From: Bacillota bacterium
GTDB lineage: Bacteria; Sysuimicrobiota; Sysuimicrobiia; Sysuimicrobiales; Segetimicrobiaceae
Length of the DNA: 61,681 nt
Direction of reading: 5' to 3'
Assembly (NCBI GenBank): GCA_021324295.1
Contig: JAJPJJ010000017.1
Coordinates: 1-61,681 of the forward strand
Shown: in pieces, positions 8,127-17,003 of the stretch
Layout of the letters: each line of letters opens with the position of its first letter
Position numbering within the stretch: the stretch's first letter is position 1
Translations under genes and position numbers: made by a program
Notes under the pieces: generated by a model
Told to the model about the DNA's origin: nothing
Seen by the model: the letters and a program-made list of their open reading frames with translations, nothing else
The model's database searches: none

Positions 8127-9551
8127 CTAGAAGGCGGCGTCTACGGCGAGGGGGTCGGCGCCGGCGCGGTGCACGGCCGGCGCCTCGCCGGAAGCCGCGT
8201 CGGTCGCGCGGGTCAGGCACCGCTGGAGCGCGCTGATGGCCTCGGCGTCGAGCCGCGCGCCGCCTTCCCGTTCGAGCAGGAACAGGGCCGTGTCCTGCGG
8301 CAGCGGCGCGCAGTACGGCCGCCAGGACGTCATCGCCTCGTACGCGTCGGCGACGGCGAGGATGCGCGCGGCCGGGTCGAGCCGTCTCGCGTCGAGCGCC
8401 CACGGGTAGCCGCTGCCGTCCAGCCGCTCGTGGTGCAGCGCGGCCGGGCGCGCGATGTCGCTAAACGCGCGCACCCGCTGCAGGATCTCCCACGTGCGGA
8501 CCGGATGCTCCCGGATGCGGGTCCACTCGTCGGCCGTGAGCGAGCCTGGCTTCTCCAGGATCTGGTTGGACACCCCGAGCTTGCCGATGTCGTGCAGCAG
8601 CCCGGCGCGGTAGAGCCGGCAGCACGCCGCGCCGTCCATGCCGAGCTCGGCCCCGATGTCGCGCGCGTACTGCGCCACGCGCCGGGAGTGCTGGTGTGTG
8701 AAGGGCGTCTTGGCGTCCACGATGCCGGCGAACACCTCGGCCACTTCGTCCAGGCCCGCCTCGTCGACCATTCGCGCGTGTGCGGCCGGCTCCGCGGCGA
8801 CGCAGAGTCGCGAGGCCTGCGGCGCCCGCAGCCCCTCCCACCAGCCGTGGTCGCCGTGCCAGGAGAGGACCACGTCGGCGAGGTCGGGGTCGAACCACGT
8901 GCCGCGCCGGGCGCGCACCGCCGCCAGCGCGGCCTCGGCGCCCCGGTCCGTGAGGAGCGCGTCCGCGCCCTGCGCCAGCGCCGCAATCCGGGCGAGGAGC
9001 GGGATCGCCGGTCCGCGGAGCCCGTCCGGATACCCGCGGCCGTCCCAGTGCTCGTCGATGGCGCCGATCGCCTCGGCCGCGGCGGCCGGGAGCCCCAGCC
9101 GGTGCGCGGCTTCCGCCCCGCTCCGGCATCGGATGCGCGCGAGCTCCCGCACGGCCCCGCGGCCGGCCCTGACGAGCCGGGCGAGGTGGCGCAGCCGCGC
9201 GGCGGCCGGGCGCCCCATCGCCGCGCAGCGGAGGCCGCAGAGCGCGGCGTGCGTGGCGCGGGACCAGTCGACGAGCCGGAGGCGCCGCTGGACGGCGTGG
9301 TCGTCCGATCCGAACAGGGCCGTGAGGCGCGCCGCCTGGGCCGAGCATCCGGCGTCCTTGAGGATCAGCGCGTAGTACAGCGCGGACCGGGCCTCGCCGT
9401 CGAGGCCCAGCTCCTCGGCCAGCCGCATCCCGATGAGGCACGAGCGCACCGTGTGCCCGTCCGGCTGGCCGCTCGCAAGGTCGAGGGCGGATGACAGCGC
9501 GGAGAGGACCTCGGCGAGGCTTACGAGTGGCACAGATCGTCTGGCGTCCAT
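8127..9551 (-). CDS. HD-GYP phosphodiesterase-like protein with a degenerate N-terminal HD module
   Basis: Two HD-type modules lie in tandem. The C-terminal HD-GYP domain is intact: HDIGKLGV near residue 320, then HHERLDGSGYP near 375, and the earlier HQHSRRVAQYA helix, so it could hydrolyse cyclic di-GMP or a related nucleotide. In the N-terminal module the expected HD pair reads KD (LKDAGCSA), although EHWDGRGYPDG is retained, so this half has probably lost metal binding and may act as a sensor or in dimerisation. No membrane segment is seen. I use the ATG at 9551; an in-frame GTG lies four codons upstream. No GGDEF protein is in the window. Confidence 0.85.
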   Translation of the reverse strand: MDARRSVPLVSLAEVLSALSSALDLASGQPDGHTVRSCLIGMRLAEELGLDGEARSALYYALILKDAGCSAQAARLTALFGSDDHAVQRRLRLVDWSRATHAALCGLRCAAMGRPAAARLRHLARLVRAGRGAVRELARIRCRSGAEAAHRLGLPAAAAEAIGAIDEHWDGRGYPDGLRGPAIPLLARIAALAQGADALLTDRGAEAALAAVRARRGTWFDPDLADVVLSWHGDHGWWEGLRAPQASRLCVAAEPAAHARMVDEAGLDEVAEVFAGIVDAKTPFTHQHSRRVAQYARDIGAELGMDGAACCRLYRAGLLHDIGKLGVSNQILEKPGSLTADEWTRIREHPVRTWEILQRVRAFSDIARPAALHHERLDGSGYPWALDARRLDPAARILAVADAYEAMTSWRPYCAPLPQDTALFLLEREGGARLDAEAISALQRCLTRATDAASGEAPAVHRAGADPLAVDAAF

Positions 9552-9728
9552 CGCGGCGGCCACCGGATCCCCGGCCGGGGAGGGCTGCCGATCACCACCC
9601 GCGGTCCCCGGGGACCTTTCCCCCCACTCGGCATTATGCCCCGGACGATGGTTGCAGCGGACCCGCCTCGACGCCGTGGAGTTCCGCGCGGTGTGGCGGT
9701 ACGTGGGGAGAGGGGCCGCGCGCGGAGC

Positions 9729-11066
9729 CTACGGGGTGCCGCGATGCGCCGGGGCCGCCCGGATGTGATCCAGGTGGCGCATCACGATCGGCTGGAGCTC
9801 CTCCCACTCGATGCTGGTCTGCCGCCCGCCGTCGAACTCGCGCGTGACCCAGGCGTGCACCTCGAGCAGGCCGGGATCGTCCTTTGCGACGTCCACGCCG
9901 AGGTGCTGCTTGATCAGGAAGACCAGGCCGGCGAGGCCGGAATCCTTGGTGAGCGAGACTTCGAGGGGCCGCCCGAGGAGCGCCGGCACGTTGAACGGCG
10001 CGTACATCCACCAGAACTTGTTGAGCCCGTCGGCGTGAATGCCGGCGCGCGTCCGGTGCGCGTCCCGGCCGAACAGCGGGTACTTGGCCGGCAGCGGCTC
10101 CCCGATCCGCGCGTACAGCGCCGCGAGGTCGTTGAGGACCGTGAAGTCCGGCCGGGGCCGCGCGAAGTATCCCATTCCGATGAGGTGGAGGATCACCTGC
10201 TCGAGCGGGGCGTTCCCGGTGCGCTCACCCTTGCCCAGGCACGTGCCGTTGATGGCCCCGCAGCCCTCCCGCACCGCGGCCAGACAGTTCGCCACCACGA
10301 GGCCGGTGTCGTTATGGGGATGGAACTCGAGGTCCCGGGGCTGGAGGCCCAGGGCGCGTAGCGCCCGGAAGATCCGGGGCACGCTGCGGGGGAGCGCGAC
10401 GTCGTCGTAGGGCAGGCCGAGCCCCATCGTGTCGCAGACGCGGAACTTGGGCCGCAGCGCCTCCCCGTACGGCGCCGCCGTCTCCAGCACGGCCTCGATG
10501 AAGGCGCGCATGAAGTCCATCGGCGCCCGGGTCGCGTCCTCCAGGTGCAGCCGCGGGCGGATCCCGGCGTCCAGCGCGAGCTTGACCGCGTCGAGGTACG
10601 TCTGCGCGGCCTGCACGCGGCCGCCGGGCTTGAACTTGTGAAACGTGTGGTAGTCCGAGATCGAGGACAGCATGCCGGTCTCGCGCACGCCGAGCGCGCG
10701 GATCAGCTCCGCGTCCCTGGCCGTCGCCCGGATCCAGGTCGTCGGCTCGATCGGCGCGCCCGACCGGTGGCGTTCGAGCGCGGATTGCAGCGCGCTGCGG
10801 TCGGAAGCCCGGTAGACAAAGAACTCGGCCTGGCGGATCGCCCCCGAGGCGCCGGTGAAGCGGCAGAGGATATCGTAGATCTCGAGGCTCTGCTCGGCGG
10901 TGAGCGGCAGCCCGCCCTGCTGGCCGTCGCGGTGCGTGGTCTCGGTCGTCCAGACGTCCGCGGGGAGGGTCGACGGGCGCTCCGTCCAGAGATACCGGGG
11001 GAAGTCGTCGCGGGGGAAGCTCTCGAGGAAGTACTCCGGCGCTGGGGGATCGCTGAGGTGCGCCAC
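9729..11066 (-). CDS. DRE-TIM metallolyase (2-isopropylmalate/citramalate synthase-like)
   Basis: HMGL-like TIM-barrel enzyme of 445 residues that would condense or cleave a 2-oxo acid with an acyl-CoA. TTHRDGQQGG near residue 43-52 supplies the metal/general-base motif, FHPHNDTG the metal His pair, and LGKGERTGNAPLE the glycine-rich loop. There is no LeuA regulatory domain, since the protein stops after about 70 residues beyond the barrel. The GTG start has AGGAGGG closely upstream. No leucine or isoleucine genes adjoin it, so the substrate is uncertain: citramalate, isopropylmalate, homocitrate or another product are possible. Confidence 0.85.
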   Translation of the reverse strand: MAHLSDPPAPEYFLESFPRDDFPRYLWTERPSTLPADVWTTETTHRDGQQGGLPLTAEQSLEIYDILCRFTGASGAIRQAEFFVYRASDRSALQSALERHRSGAPIEPTTWIRATARDAELIRALGVRETGMLSSISDYHTFHKFKPGGRVQAAQTYLDAVKLALDAGIRPRLHLEDATRAPMDFMRAFIEAVLETAAPYGEALRPKFRVCDTMGLGLPYDDVALPRSVPRIFRALRALGLQPRDLEFHPHNDTGLVVANCLAAVREGCGAINGTCLGKGERTGNAPLEQVILHLIGMGYFARPRPDFTVLNDLAALYARIGEPLPAKYPLFGRDAHRTRAGIHADGLNKFWWMYAPFNVPALLGRPLEVSLTKDSGLAGLVFLIKQHLGVDVAKDDPGLLEVHAWVTREFDGGRQTSIEWEELQPIVMRHLDHIRAAPAHRGTP

Positions 11067-11174
11067 GGTGCCCTCCTGGGACCCGGGATGCGCTGTGCCT
11101 CTATGATAGCACGGCGCGGGCCCCCGGCTCCACCGTCCGCGGCCGGCCGGGCCGGCCGCACGGCGCCGGCCGGT

Positions 11175-12770
11175 TCACTCCGCCGCGATCCCGCCGTCGG
11201 CCGGGCCAGGGAGCTGGCCGCGGCGCATCAGCAGCACGAGCGGGAGGCACGTGAGAAACACGATCCCGACGATCGCAAAGACGTAGTCGAAGGCGATGAC
11301 CGCGGCCTGCTGGCTGATCAGGAAGTGGAGGACCCCCAGCGCCTGCCGGTGGGCCGTCGCCGGATCGCTCCCCCGTGCAACCAGGCCGGCCTGGATCGTC
11401 TGCCACCACTGCATGAACGTCGGGTTGTACGGGGACGCGTATGTGACCAGCCGGGCGCTCGTGGCCGTCATCTTGTGGTCCAGCAGCGTGATGACGATCG
11501 CGGTGCCCAGGCTGCCGCCGAGCTGCCGGACGAGGTTGTAGAGTCCGGTCGCGCTCTGCATCTGCGGCCTCGCGATCGTGGAGAGCGAGGCGGTTGACAG
11601 GGAGACGAACATGAACGCGAACCCGACGCCCTGGATGAGCTGGGGCAGCAGGATCTGGAGCGGGCCGCTGTCGAGGTTGAACCGCGCCATCATGAGGCCG
11701 GCGAACGCGCTCACGACGAGCCCGAAGGGGAGCATCACGTACACGCCGAGCCGGTTGTACAGCGCGCCCGCGATCGGCATCATCAGCACCATCGTGAGCG
11801 ACCGCGGCATCAACGCGAGCCCGGCCTGCGTCGCGTCGTAGCGCAGGAGGTTCTGCAGGAAGAGCGGCAGCAGGATCAGGCTCCCGAACAGCACGAGCCC
11901 GAGGATGCCGATGATGACCGTCCCCGCCGCGAACGTGACGTCCGTGAGCACGCGCAGGTTGACCGCGGGGGCCGGCGCGCGCAGTTCCCAGGCGATGAAC
12001 GCGGCGAGCGCGATCAGCGAGATCACGGCGAGGGCGGCGATGAACGGGCTGCTGAACCAGCCGTCCCGCTCGCCTTCCTCGAGGAGGACCTGCAGCGCGG
12101 CCAGGCCCACAGCGAGCAACCCGATGCCGGGGAAGTCGAATCGGCCCCAGCCGCGGGCGCGCATGTACGGCGGGTCGACGATGAACTGCGCGCTCATGAG
12201 CAAGGCCAGGGCGCCCACCGGCAGGTTCACGAAGAAGATCCACGGCCAGGAGTAGTTGTCCGTCAGCCAGCCTCCCAGCGTCGGACCGACCGCCGGCCCG
12301 AGGAGCACGATCATGCCGAAGAACCCCATCGCCTGGCCCTGCTCCTCCGGCGGGAACGTCTCGCGCATGATCGCCTGCGCGATCGGCTGCAGCGCGCCAC
12401 CGCCCAGCCCCTGGATGATCCGGAAGGCGATCAGCTGGCCCAGGGTACGGGAGAACCCGCAGAACGCGGACGCGACCGTGAAGAGGAGCACCGACAGCAT
12501 GTACACGCGCCGGCGGCCGAGCACCGTGCCCAGCCAGGCCGTGAGCGGCATGACGATCACGACCGCGATGAGGTAGGATGTGCTCACCCAGGTGACCTGC
12601 TGGATCGTCACCCCGTAGGACGCCTGGATGTGGGCGAGCGCGACGTTGACGACGCTCGTGTCGATCGCGCCCATGACCGATCCCAGCAGGACGGAGAGGG
12701 CGACGAGCCACTTGCTGGCGGCCGGCCGGGCCCGCGCGCCTGCCCGCCCGGCCGGGATCTCAGCCGCCAT
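11175..12770 (-). CDS. MFS drug efflux transporter, DHA2 (EmrB/QacA) family
   Basis: Proton-driven inner-membrane exporter of 531 residues with the hydrophobic pattern of a 14-helix DHA2 transporter. DTSVVNVALAHIQ (helix 1), WLGTVLGRRRVY (loop 2-3 motif A) and LGPAVGPTLGGWL (motif C of drug/H+ antiporters) are all present. It begins 13 bases after the stop of the HlyD/EmrA-type partner, and the two together with the MerR gene make one operon. In diderm bacteria such a pair normally works with an outer-membrane channel, none of which is encoded here. Confidence 0.92.
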   Translation of the reverse strand: MAAEIPAGRAGARARPAASKWLVALSVLLGSVMGAIDTSVVNVALAHIQASYGVTIQQVTWVSTSYLIAVVIVMPLTAWLGTVLGRRRVYMLSVLLFTVASAFCGFSRTLGQLIAFRIIQGLGGGALQPIAQAIMRETFPPEEQGQAMGFFGMIVLLGPAVGPTLGGWLTDNYSWPWIFFVNLPVGALALLMSAQFIVDPPYMRARGWGRFDFPGIGLLAVGLAALQVLLEEGERDGWFSSPFIAALAVISLIALAAFIAWELRAPAPAVNLRVLTDVTFAAGTVIIGILGLVLFGSLILLPLFLQNLLRYDATQAGLALMPRSLTMVLMMPIAGALYNRLGVYVMLPFGLVVSAFAGLMMARFNLDSGPLQILLPQLIQGVGFAFMFVSLSTASLSTIARPQMQSATGLYNLVRQLGGSLGTAIVITLLDHKMTATSARLVTYASPYNPTFMQWWQTIQAGLVARGSDPATAHRQALGVLHFLISQQAAVIAFDYVFAIVGIVFLTCLPLVLLMRRGQLPGPADGGIAAE

Positions 12771-12783
12771 GCGCCGGGTCTCC

Positions 12784-14295
12784 CTACCGCGCCCTGTGGT
12801 GCGTGGTGTCGATCGCGACCTCGGCGGAGAGGCCCACCTGCAGCCGCTGGTCCGGATCCGTCCCCGGGTCCAGCGCGATCCGCACGGGGACGAGCTGGAC
12901 GACCTTGACGAAGTTGCCGGTCGCGTTGTCGGGAGGCAGCAGCGCGGTGGTCGAGCCGGTTGCCGCGCCGATGCTCTCGACGTGCCCGTGGAACGTGCGG
13001 CCCGGAAGCGCATCCACCCGGATCCGCACGGGGTCGCCCACGCGGATCCGCCCGAGCTGGGTTTCCTTGATGTTGGCCACGACCCAGACGCCGCGGGAGA
13101 GGGTCAGGGACATCAGCGGCTGGTTCGGCTGGACCACCTGCCCGATCTGCACCGTGCGGTTCGTCACCCACCCGTCGGCCGGCGCGCGGATCAGGGTCCG
13201 GCTCAGGTTCAGCTCGGCGGTCCGGACGGCCTGCGCCGCGGCGGCCGCCTGCGCCTGGGCCGCCGCGAGCTCCTGGGCGCGCTGGCGGACGACCGCCGCG
13301 CCCGCGAGGGCCTGTTGGAGCTGCGCTTCCGCCTGGGACACTTGGCCCCGGTTCTCCGCGACCGCGTTGCGGGCGATCGCGACCTGCTGGCGGGCCGCCT
13401 GCGCGGCCGCGAGCGTGGCCTGGGCCTGGCGCAGCGCGTCCTGGGCCGCCTGGTACTGCGCGCGCGCCTGCGCGTAGGCCGCGGTGTCGGCGTCCACCTG
13501 CTGGGCGGCGATCGCGCCGTCTGCCAGGAGCCGGCGATCCCGCTCCAGCGTGCGGCTCGCCGTGGTGAAGGTGGCCTGCGCCGCCTGCACATTCGACCGG
13601 GCGGTAGCGACCTGCGCCTCCGCCTGCGCCACCTGCGCGGCGGTCGTTCCCTCCTGCATCACGAGCTGCGCTTGGGCCTGCGGCAGCCTCGGCTGCGTGG
13701 CCTCGAGGGCCGCGCGCGCGGCGCTGACGCTGCTCGCGAACTGCTGCTCCTGCGCCGCGAGCCCGGCCTGCGCCGCCTGCACCTGGGCCTGTGCCACCGC
13801 GAGCTGGGAGCGCGCCTGGCTGAGCGCGAGCCGGTAGTCTGAGGGATCGAGCTCGACGAGCACGGTGCCTGCCTTGACGAGCTGGTTCTCCTGGACGTCC
13901 ACCTTCGTCACGGTGCCGGTGATCCGGGAGCTGACCGGCGCGAGATCCCCTGCGGTCTGCGCGTTGTCGGTCTTGATGAGCCCGGCGTTCGCCCGCCAGT
14001 AGAGGAAGGTCGCCACCGCGAGGACGAGCAGGGCCGCGGCCGCGACCGGCAGGCCGAGGCGCCGCAGCCGCCTGCGGGCCGCGCCCTGCGGGCGCGGGCT
14101 CCGGGGGCGGGGCGCCTGTCCGCCGGATCCGTCCGGAGACGCGCTGCCGGGTGCCTGCGGGCCGGCCTGCCGCTCGCCGGCAGGCGCCGGCCTCCCGGCG
14201 TATCCTCCCGCCGATCCGGACGGGCGGCGCTCGGGATCGCTGTGCGCCGCCGCGGGCGCGGGATCCAGCCCTGTCCGGGACGGTGCGTCGCTCAT
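12784..14295 (-). CDS. HlyD/EmrA-type periplasmic adaptor
   Basis: Membrane-fusion protein of 503 residues. A long Pro/Gly/Arg-rich cytoplasmic N-terminus of about 75 residues precedes one membrane segment (80-98), the lipoyl/barrel start VSSRITGTVTKVDVQENQ, a very long Ala/Gln-rich alpha-helical hairpin (about 150-330) and the beta-barrel end with GWVTNRTVQIGQVVQPNQPL. The N-terminal extension is longer than in E. coli EmrA. The ATG overlaps the MerR stop (ATGA), so translation is coupled. It would link the inner-membrane transporter to an outer-membrane exit duct. Confidence 0.9.
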   Translation of the reverse strand: MSDAPSRTGLDPAPAAAHSDPERRPSGSAGGYAGRPAPAGERQAGPQAPGSASPDGSGGQAPRPRSPRPQGAARRRLRRLGLPVAAAALLVLAVATFLYWRANAGLIKTDNAQTAGDLAPVSSRITGTVTKVDVQENQLVKAGTVLVELDPSDYRLALSQARSQLAVAQAQVQAAQAGLAAQEQQFASSVSAARAALEATQPRLPQAQAQLVMQEGTTAAQVAQAEAQVATARSNVQAAQATFTTASRTLERDRRLLADGAIAAQQVDADTAAYAQARAQYQAAQDALRQAQATLAAAQAARQQVAIARNAVAENRGQVSQAEAQLQQALAGAAVVRQRAQELAAAQAQAAAAAQAVRTAELNLSRTLIRAPADGWVTNRTVQIGQVVQPNQPLMSLTLSRGVWVVANIKETQLGRIRVGDPVRIRVDALPGRTFHGHVESIGAATGSTTALLPPDNATGNFVKVVQLVPVRIALDPGTDPDQRLQVGLSAEVAIDTTHHRAR

Positions 14296-14834
14296 CTCTC
14301 GTTCCTCACGTGTGGGTGATCTGCGGGGGCGCCGTCCTCCCCGGCCGCGAGCTGCTTCCGCAACGTCTCGAGGCGAGCGAGGCGCTCCCCGTACTCCTCG
14401 CGCAGCTTCGCGAGGCGCGCCATGCGCTCGTCGATGATGCGGATCTGGGACTGGACGAGCTCGGTCCCCTGCTCCACGAGCCGCCGCCGGGTCGCCGGGT
14501 CGGTGGCCTTGGCGTACGCCTGCCGCAGCTCGGCCCGCACCGCGTCGACGTGGAGCGTCTCCTTGATCTCGGCCAGCGAGAACCCGAGCAGCGTCTGCAG
14601 CTCCTTGATCCGCATGAGTTGCGTGATCTCGGCTTCCGTGAAGAGGCGGAACCCCCCGGCGGTCCTGCCGCACGGGGCGAGCAACCCCATCTCCTCGTAG
14701 TAGCGGACCGCCCGCGGGGTCAGACCGGTCCGGCGGACGACGTCCTCCATCCGGTAGCGGGCAGCGCCATCCGCGCCGGTCGCGCCCTCGACCGTCCCGG
14801 CTCCCGATCCGTGCGGCTCTCTCGCGTGCTTCAT
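14292..14834 (-). CDS. MerR-family transcriptional regulator
   Basis: A 180-residue regulator. The winged-helix DNA-binding part RYRMEDVVRRTGLTPRAVRYYEEMG lies at about 27-51, followed by the MerR-type GGFRLFTEAEITQLMRIKEL and a long coiled coil. No Cys-rich metal site is visible at the C-terminus, so an organic effector is more likely than a metal. It heads the efflux operon and overlaps the adaptor gene by 4 bases; by analogy it probably twists the promoter just upstream when a drug-like ligand binds. Confidence 0.9.
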   Translation of the reverse strand: MKHAREPHGSGAGTVEGATGADGAARYRMEDVVRRTGLTPRAVRYYEEMGLLAPCGRTAGGFRLFTEAEITQLMRIKELQTLLGFSLAEIKETLHVDAVRAELRQAYAKATDPATRRRLVEQGTELVQSQIRIIDERMARLAKLREEYGERLARLETLRKQLAAGEDGAPADHPHVRNER

Positions 14835-14882
14835 CTCGCGCCCCCGTCCGCGGCCGAGGGGCGGCCTCCCCCATCGGCCTAC

Positions 14883-14911
14883 ACTATACTATAACTCTCC
14901 CGTGAGCGTAA
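14883..14911 (-). promoter_or_regulatory. Candidate promoter of the MerR efflux operon
   Basis: Reading leftward, TTACGC (14911-14906) and TATAGT (14888-14883) are separated by 17 bases, in an AT-rich island that stands out from the surrounding DNA. A second TATAGT lies 5 bases nearer the -35. The spacer contains CTCACGGGAG, a short inverted repeat. The site lies 49 bases upstream of the MerR start. Confidence 0.5.
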
Positions 14912-15062
14912 TATTCCGGCGCCGCGCATGGGGCAGGTGCCTGGACGATCCTTGGACGGGAGCGCGCACCGCTGGGCCCCGATCCGGCCGCGGGCGCGCC
15001 TCCGGCGGCCGAATCAACCGGCCGGTGCCGGGCGCCGGGCGTCTCCCGGGCCCGCGACGTGC

Positions 15063-15080
15063 CCGCCTCCGAGGAGGCGG
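15063..15080. terminator. Palindrome after the NMT1-type binding-protein gene
   Basis: CCGCCTCC-GA-GGAGGCGG is a perfect palindrome directly after the stop codon of the leftward binding-protein gene. There is no U-tract, so termination is only a suggestion. Confidence 0.4.
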
Positions 15081-16115
15081 CTAGAATTTCAGCGTTCTGT
15101 GCGCCTCCTCTACGAACTCGTTCGTGAACGCCGCCTGCGGGTTGATCCTGCCGGCGTTCGCGACGACGCTCCGGTCGAACGCGGAGAGGACCTTGACGAT
15201 CGTCTGCAGCCCGCTCAGCGGCACGCGGCCGTCCGGCGAGAACATCTCCAGGTTCTCCCTGAGCGACGCCACGTACAGCCCCTTATCGGATTGGTAGAAC
15301 TGCTCCGGCATCCGGTTCGCGATCTCGCCCGCGCTGTGCGTCTTGATCCAGTGGAGCGCGCGGACCGAGGCGAGCGCCAGCGCCAGGGCCGTCTTGGGGT
15401 TCCGTTCCAGGAACGACGGGGTGGCGTACAGCCCGCCGGCCGGATAGGGGCCGCCGAAGACGCGCAGCGTGCCGAGCGTCGTGCGGGTGTCCGCGAGGAT
15501 CGTGGCGTCGCCGCCGCGCGCGAGGATCGTGATCGTCGGATCGACGTTCACCAGCGCGTCCACGACGCCGCGGCGCGCGGCGGCGACCGCGGTGCTGGCC
15601 GTCCCGATCCCGACGTAGGACTCCTGGTCGACCGGCACGCCGTTCTTGGCGAGCAGGTACTCGGCAAAGAACTGCGTGCTGCTGCCGGGCGCGGTGACCC
15701 CGATCCGGGCGCCCTTGAGGTCCGCGATCGCCTTGATCCCCCTGGCCTGCCCGGCCCTTGTCACCGCGAGCACCAGGCCCGGGTACCGATCGTACAGCAC
15801 GAACATCCGGATCGCCTTGCCCTGCGCCTGCATCTCGATCGTGTGGTCGATGAACCCGCAGACCACGTCCGCGCTCCCGCCGAGCAGCGCCTCGAGGGCT
15901 TTGGCGCCGCCCGCCAGGTCCACGATGTTCACATCGACCCCGGCCTGCTTGAAGTACCCGAGCTGCGCGGCCAGCGTCAGCGGCAGGTAGATGTACAGGG
16001 GCTGTCCGCCGACCGCCAGCGTGAGACGGGGCCGCTCCACCTGTGCCCCGCCCGGGCCGGCCAGCGCGGCGAGCATCACGCCGGCGACGACCGCGATCGC
16101 GAACACCTTGCGCAT
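15081..16115 (-). CDS. NMT1/ThiY-type ABC transporter substrate-binding protein
   Basis: Periplasmic solute receptor of 344 residues with a signal peptide (MRKVFAIAVVAGVMLAALA, cleavage after GGA). LTLAVGGQPLYIYLPLTLA, AQLGYFKQAGVDV and GSADVVCGFIDHT follow the NMT1/SsuA pattern. Genes for the permease and ATPase lie upstream in the same orientation, with a 111-base gap. Members of this family import thiamine precursors, alkanesulfonates, nitrate or aromatic acids; the sequence does not decide between them. Confidence 0.9.
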   Translation of the reverse strand: MRKVFAIAVVAGVMLAALAGPGGAQVERPRLTLAVGGQPLYIYLPLTLAAQLGYFKQAGVDVNIVDLAGGAKALEALLGGSADVVCGFIDHTIEMQAQGKAIRMFVLYDRYPGLVLAVTRAGQARGIKAIADLKGARIGVTAPGSSTQFFAEYLLAKNGVPVDQESYVGIGTASTAVAAARRGVVDALVNVDPTITILARGGDATILADTRTTLGTLRVFGGPYPAGGLYATPSFLERNPKTALALALASVRALHWIKTHSAGEIANRMPEQFYQSDKGLYVASLRENLEMFSPDGRVPLSGLQTIVKVLSAFDRSVVANAGRINPQAAFTNEFVEEAHRTLKF

Positions 16116-16226
16116 CGTCCACCTCCTGGGCGTCCCGCGCCGCCGCGGGCGCGAAGACGCGGGGAGTCACGGGAGAGTACGCGCGCGGCGGCAGGCCCTC
16201 CTCCACCATGCCGGCGCGGCGCCGCC

Positions 16227-17003
16227 CTACGTCTGCTCCGCGGCGCCCTGCTTCCACGCCAGCAGCCGCCGCTCGATCAGGGTGACGGCGAGGTCGACCG
16301 CGAGCGTGAAGATCGCGAGCACGGTCATCCCGGCAAAGACCCCTGTGGTATCGAAGGTGCCCTCCGCCTGCGCGATCACGTAGCCCAGCCCTCGGCCCGA
16401 CCCCAGGTACTCGCCGACGACGGCGCCGACGAGCGCCAGGCCGACGCTCGTGTGCAGGCTGCTCAGGATCCACACGAGCGCCGAGGGGAACAGGACGTGG
16501 CGCACCAGATCCCGTTCGGTCGCACCCAGCATGCGCGTGTTGTCGAGGAGGTTGCGGTCCACCTCGCGGATCCCCTGGTACGTGTTGAAGAACACGATGA
16601 AGAACACCAGCGTCACGCCGAACGCGACCTTGGAGAGCACGCCGAGCCCGAACCAGAGCGTGAAGATCGGCGCCAGCACCACCCGCGGCAGCGCGTTGGC
16701 GATCTTGAGGTAGGGGTCGAAGATCCCGGACAGCGCGGGGCTGCGCGCGAACGCGAAGCCGAAGGCGACCCCCAGCGCCGCGCCGGCGAGGAACGCGAGC
16801 ACGGTCTCGAGCGCGGTGGTCCACAGGTGCCGGTAGATCGACCCGCTCCCAAACCACTGAACGATGCGCGCGGCGATCGCCGACGGCATGCTGAAGAAGA
16901 AGGGATCCAGCCACCTGCGCTGTGCCGTCACCTGCCACGCGGCGACGAGCGCGACGAGCACGCCGGCCTGGTACGGCAGCAGGCGGAATCGCCCGGCCGT
17001 CAC
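16227..17003 (-). CDS. ABC transporter permease (SsuC/ThiX type)
   Basis: Inner-membrane permease of 258 residues with about six hydrophobic helices. The EAA loop reads LGATERDLVRHVLFPSALVW, which docks to the ATPase. The GTG start overlaps the ATPase stop (GTGA), so the two are translationally coupled. It belongs with the adjacent ATPase and binding protein in one importer. Confidence 0.9.
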   Translation of the reverse strand: MTAGRFRLLPYQAGVLVALVAAWQVTAQRRWLDPFFFSMPSAIAARIVQWFGSGSIYRHLWTTALETVLAFLAGAALGVAFGFAFARSPALSGIFDPYLKIANALPRVVLAPIFTLWFGLGVLSKVAFGVTLVFFIVFFNTYQGIREVDRNLLDNTRMLGATERDLVRHVLFPSALVWILSSLHTSVGLALVGAVVGEYLGSGRGLGYVIAQAEGTFDTTGVFAGMTVLAIFTLAVDLAVTLIERRLLAWKQGAAEQT

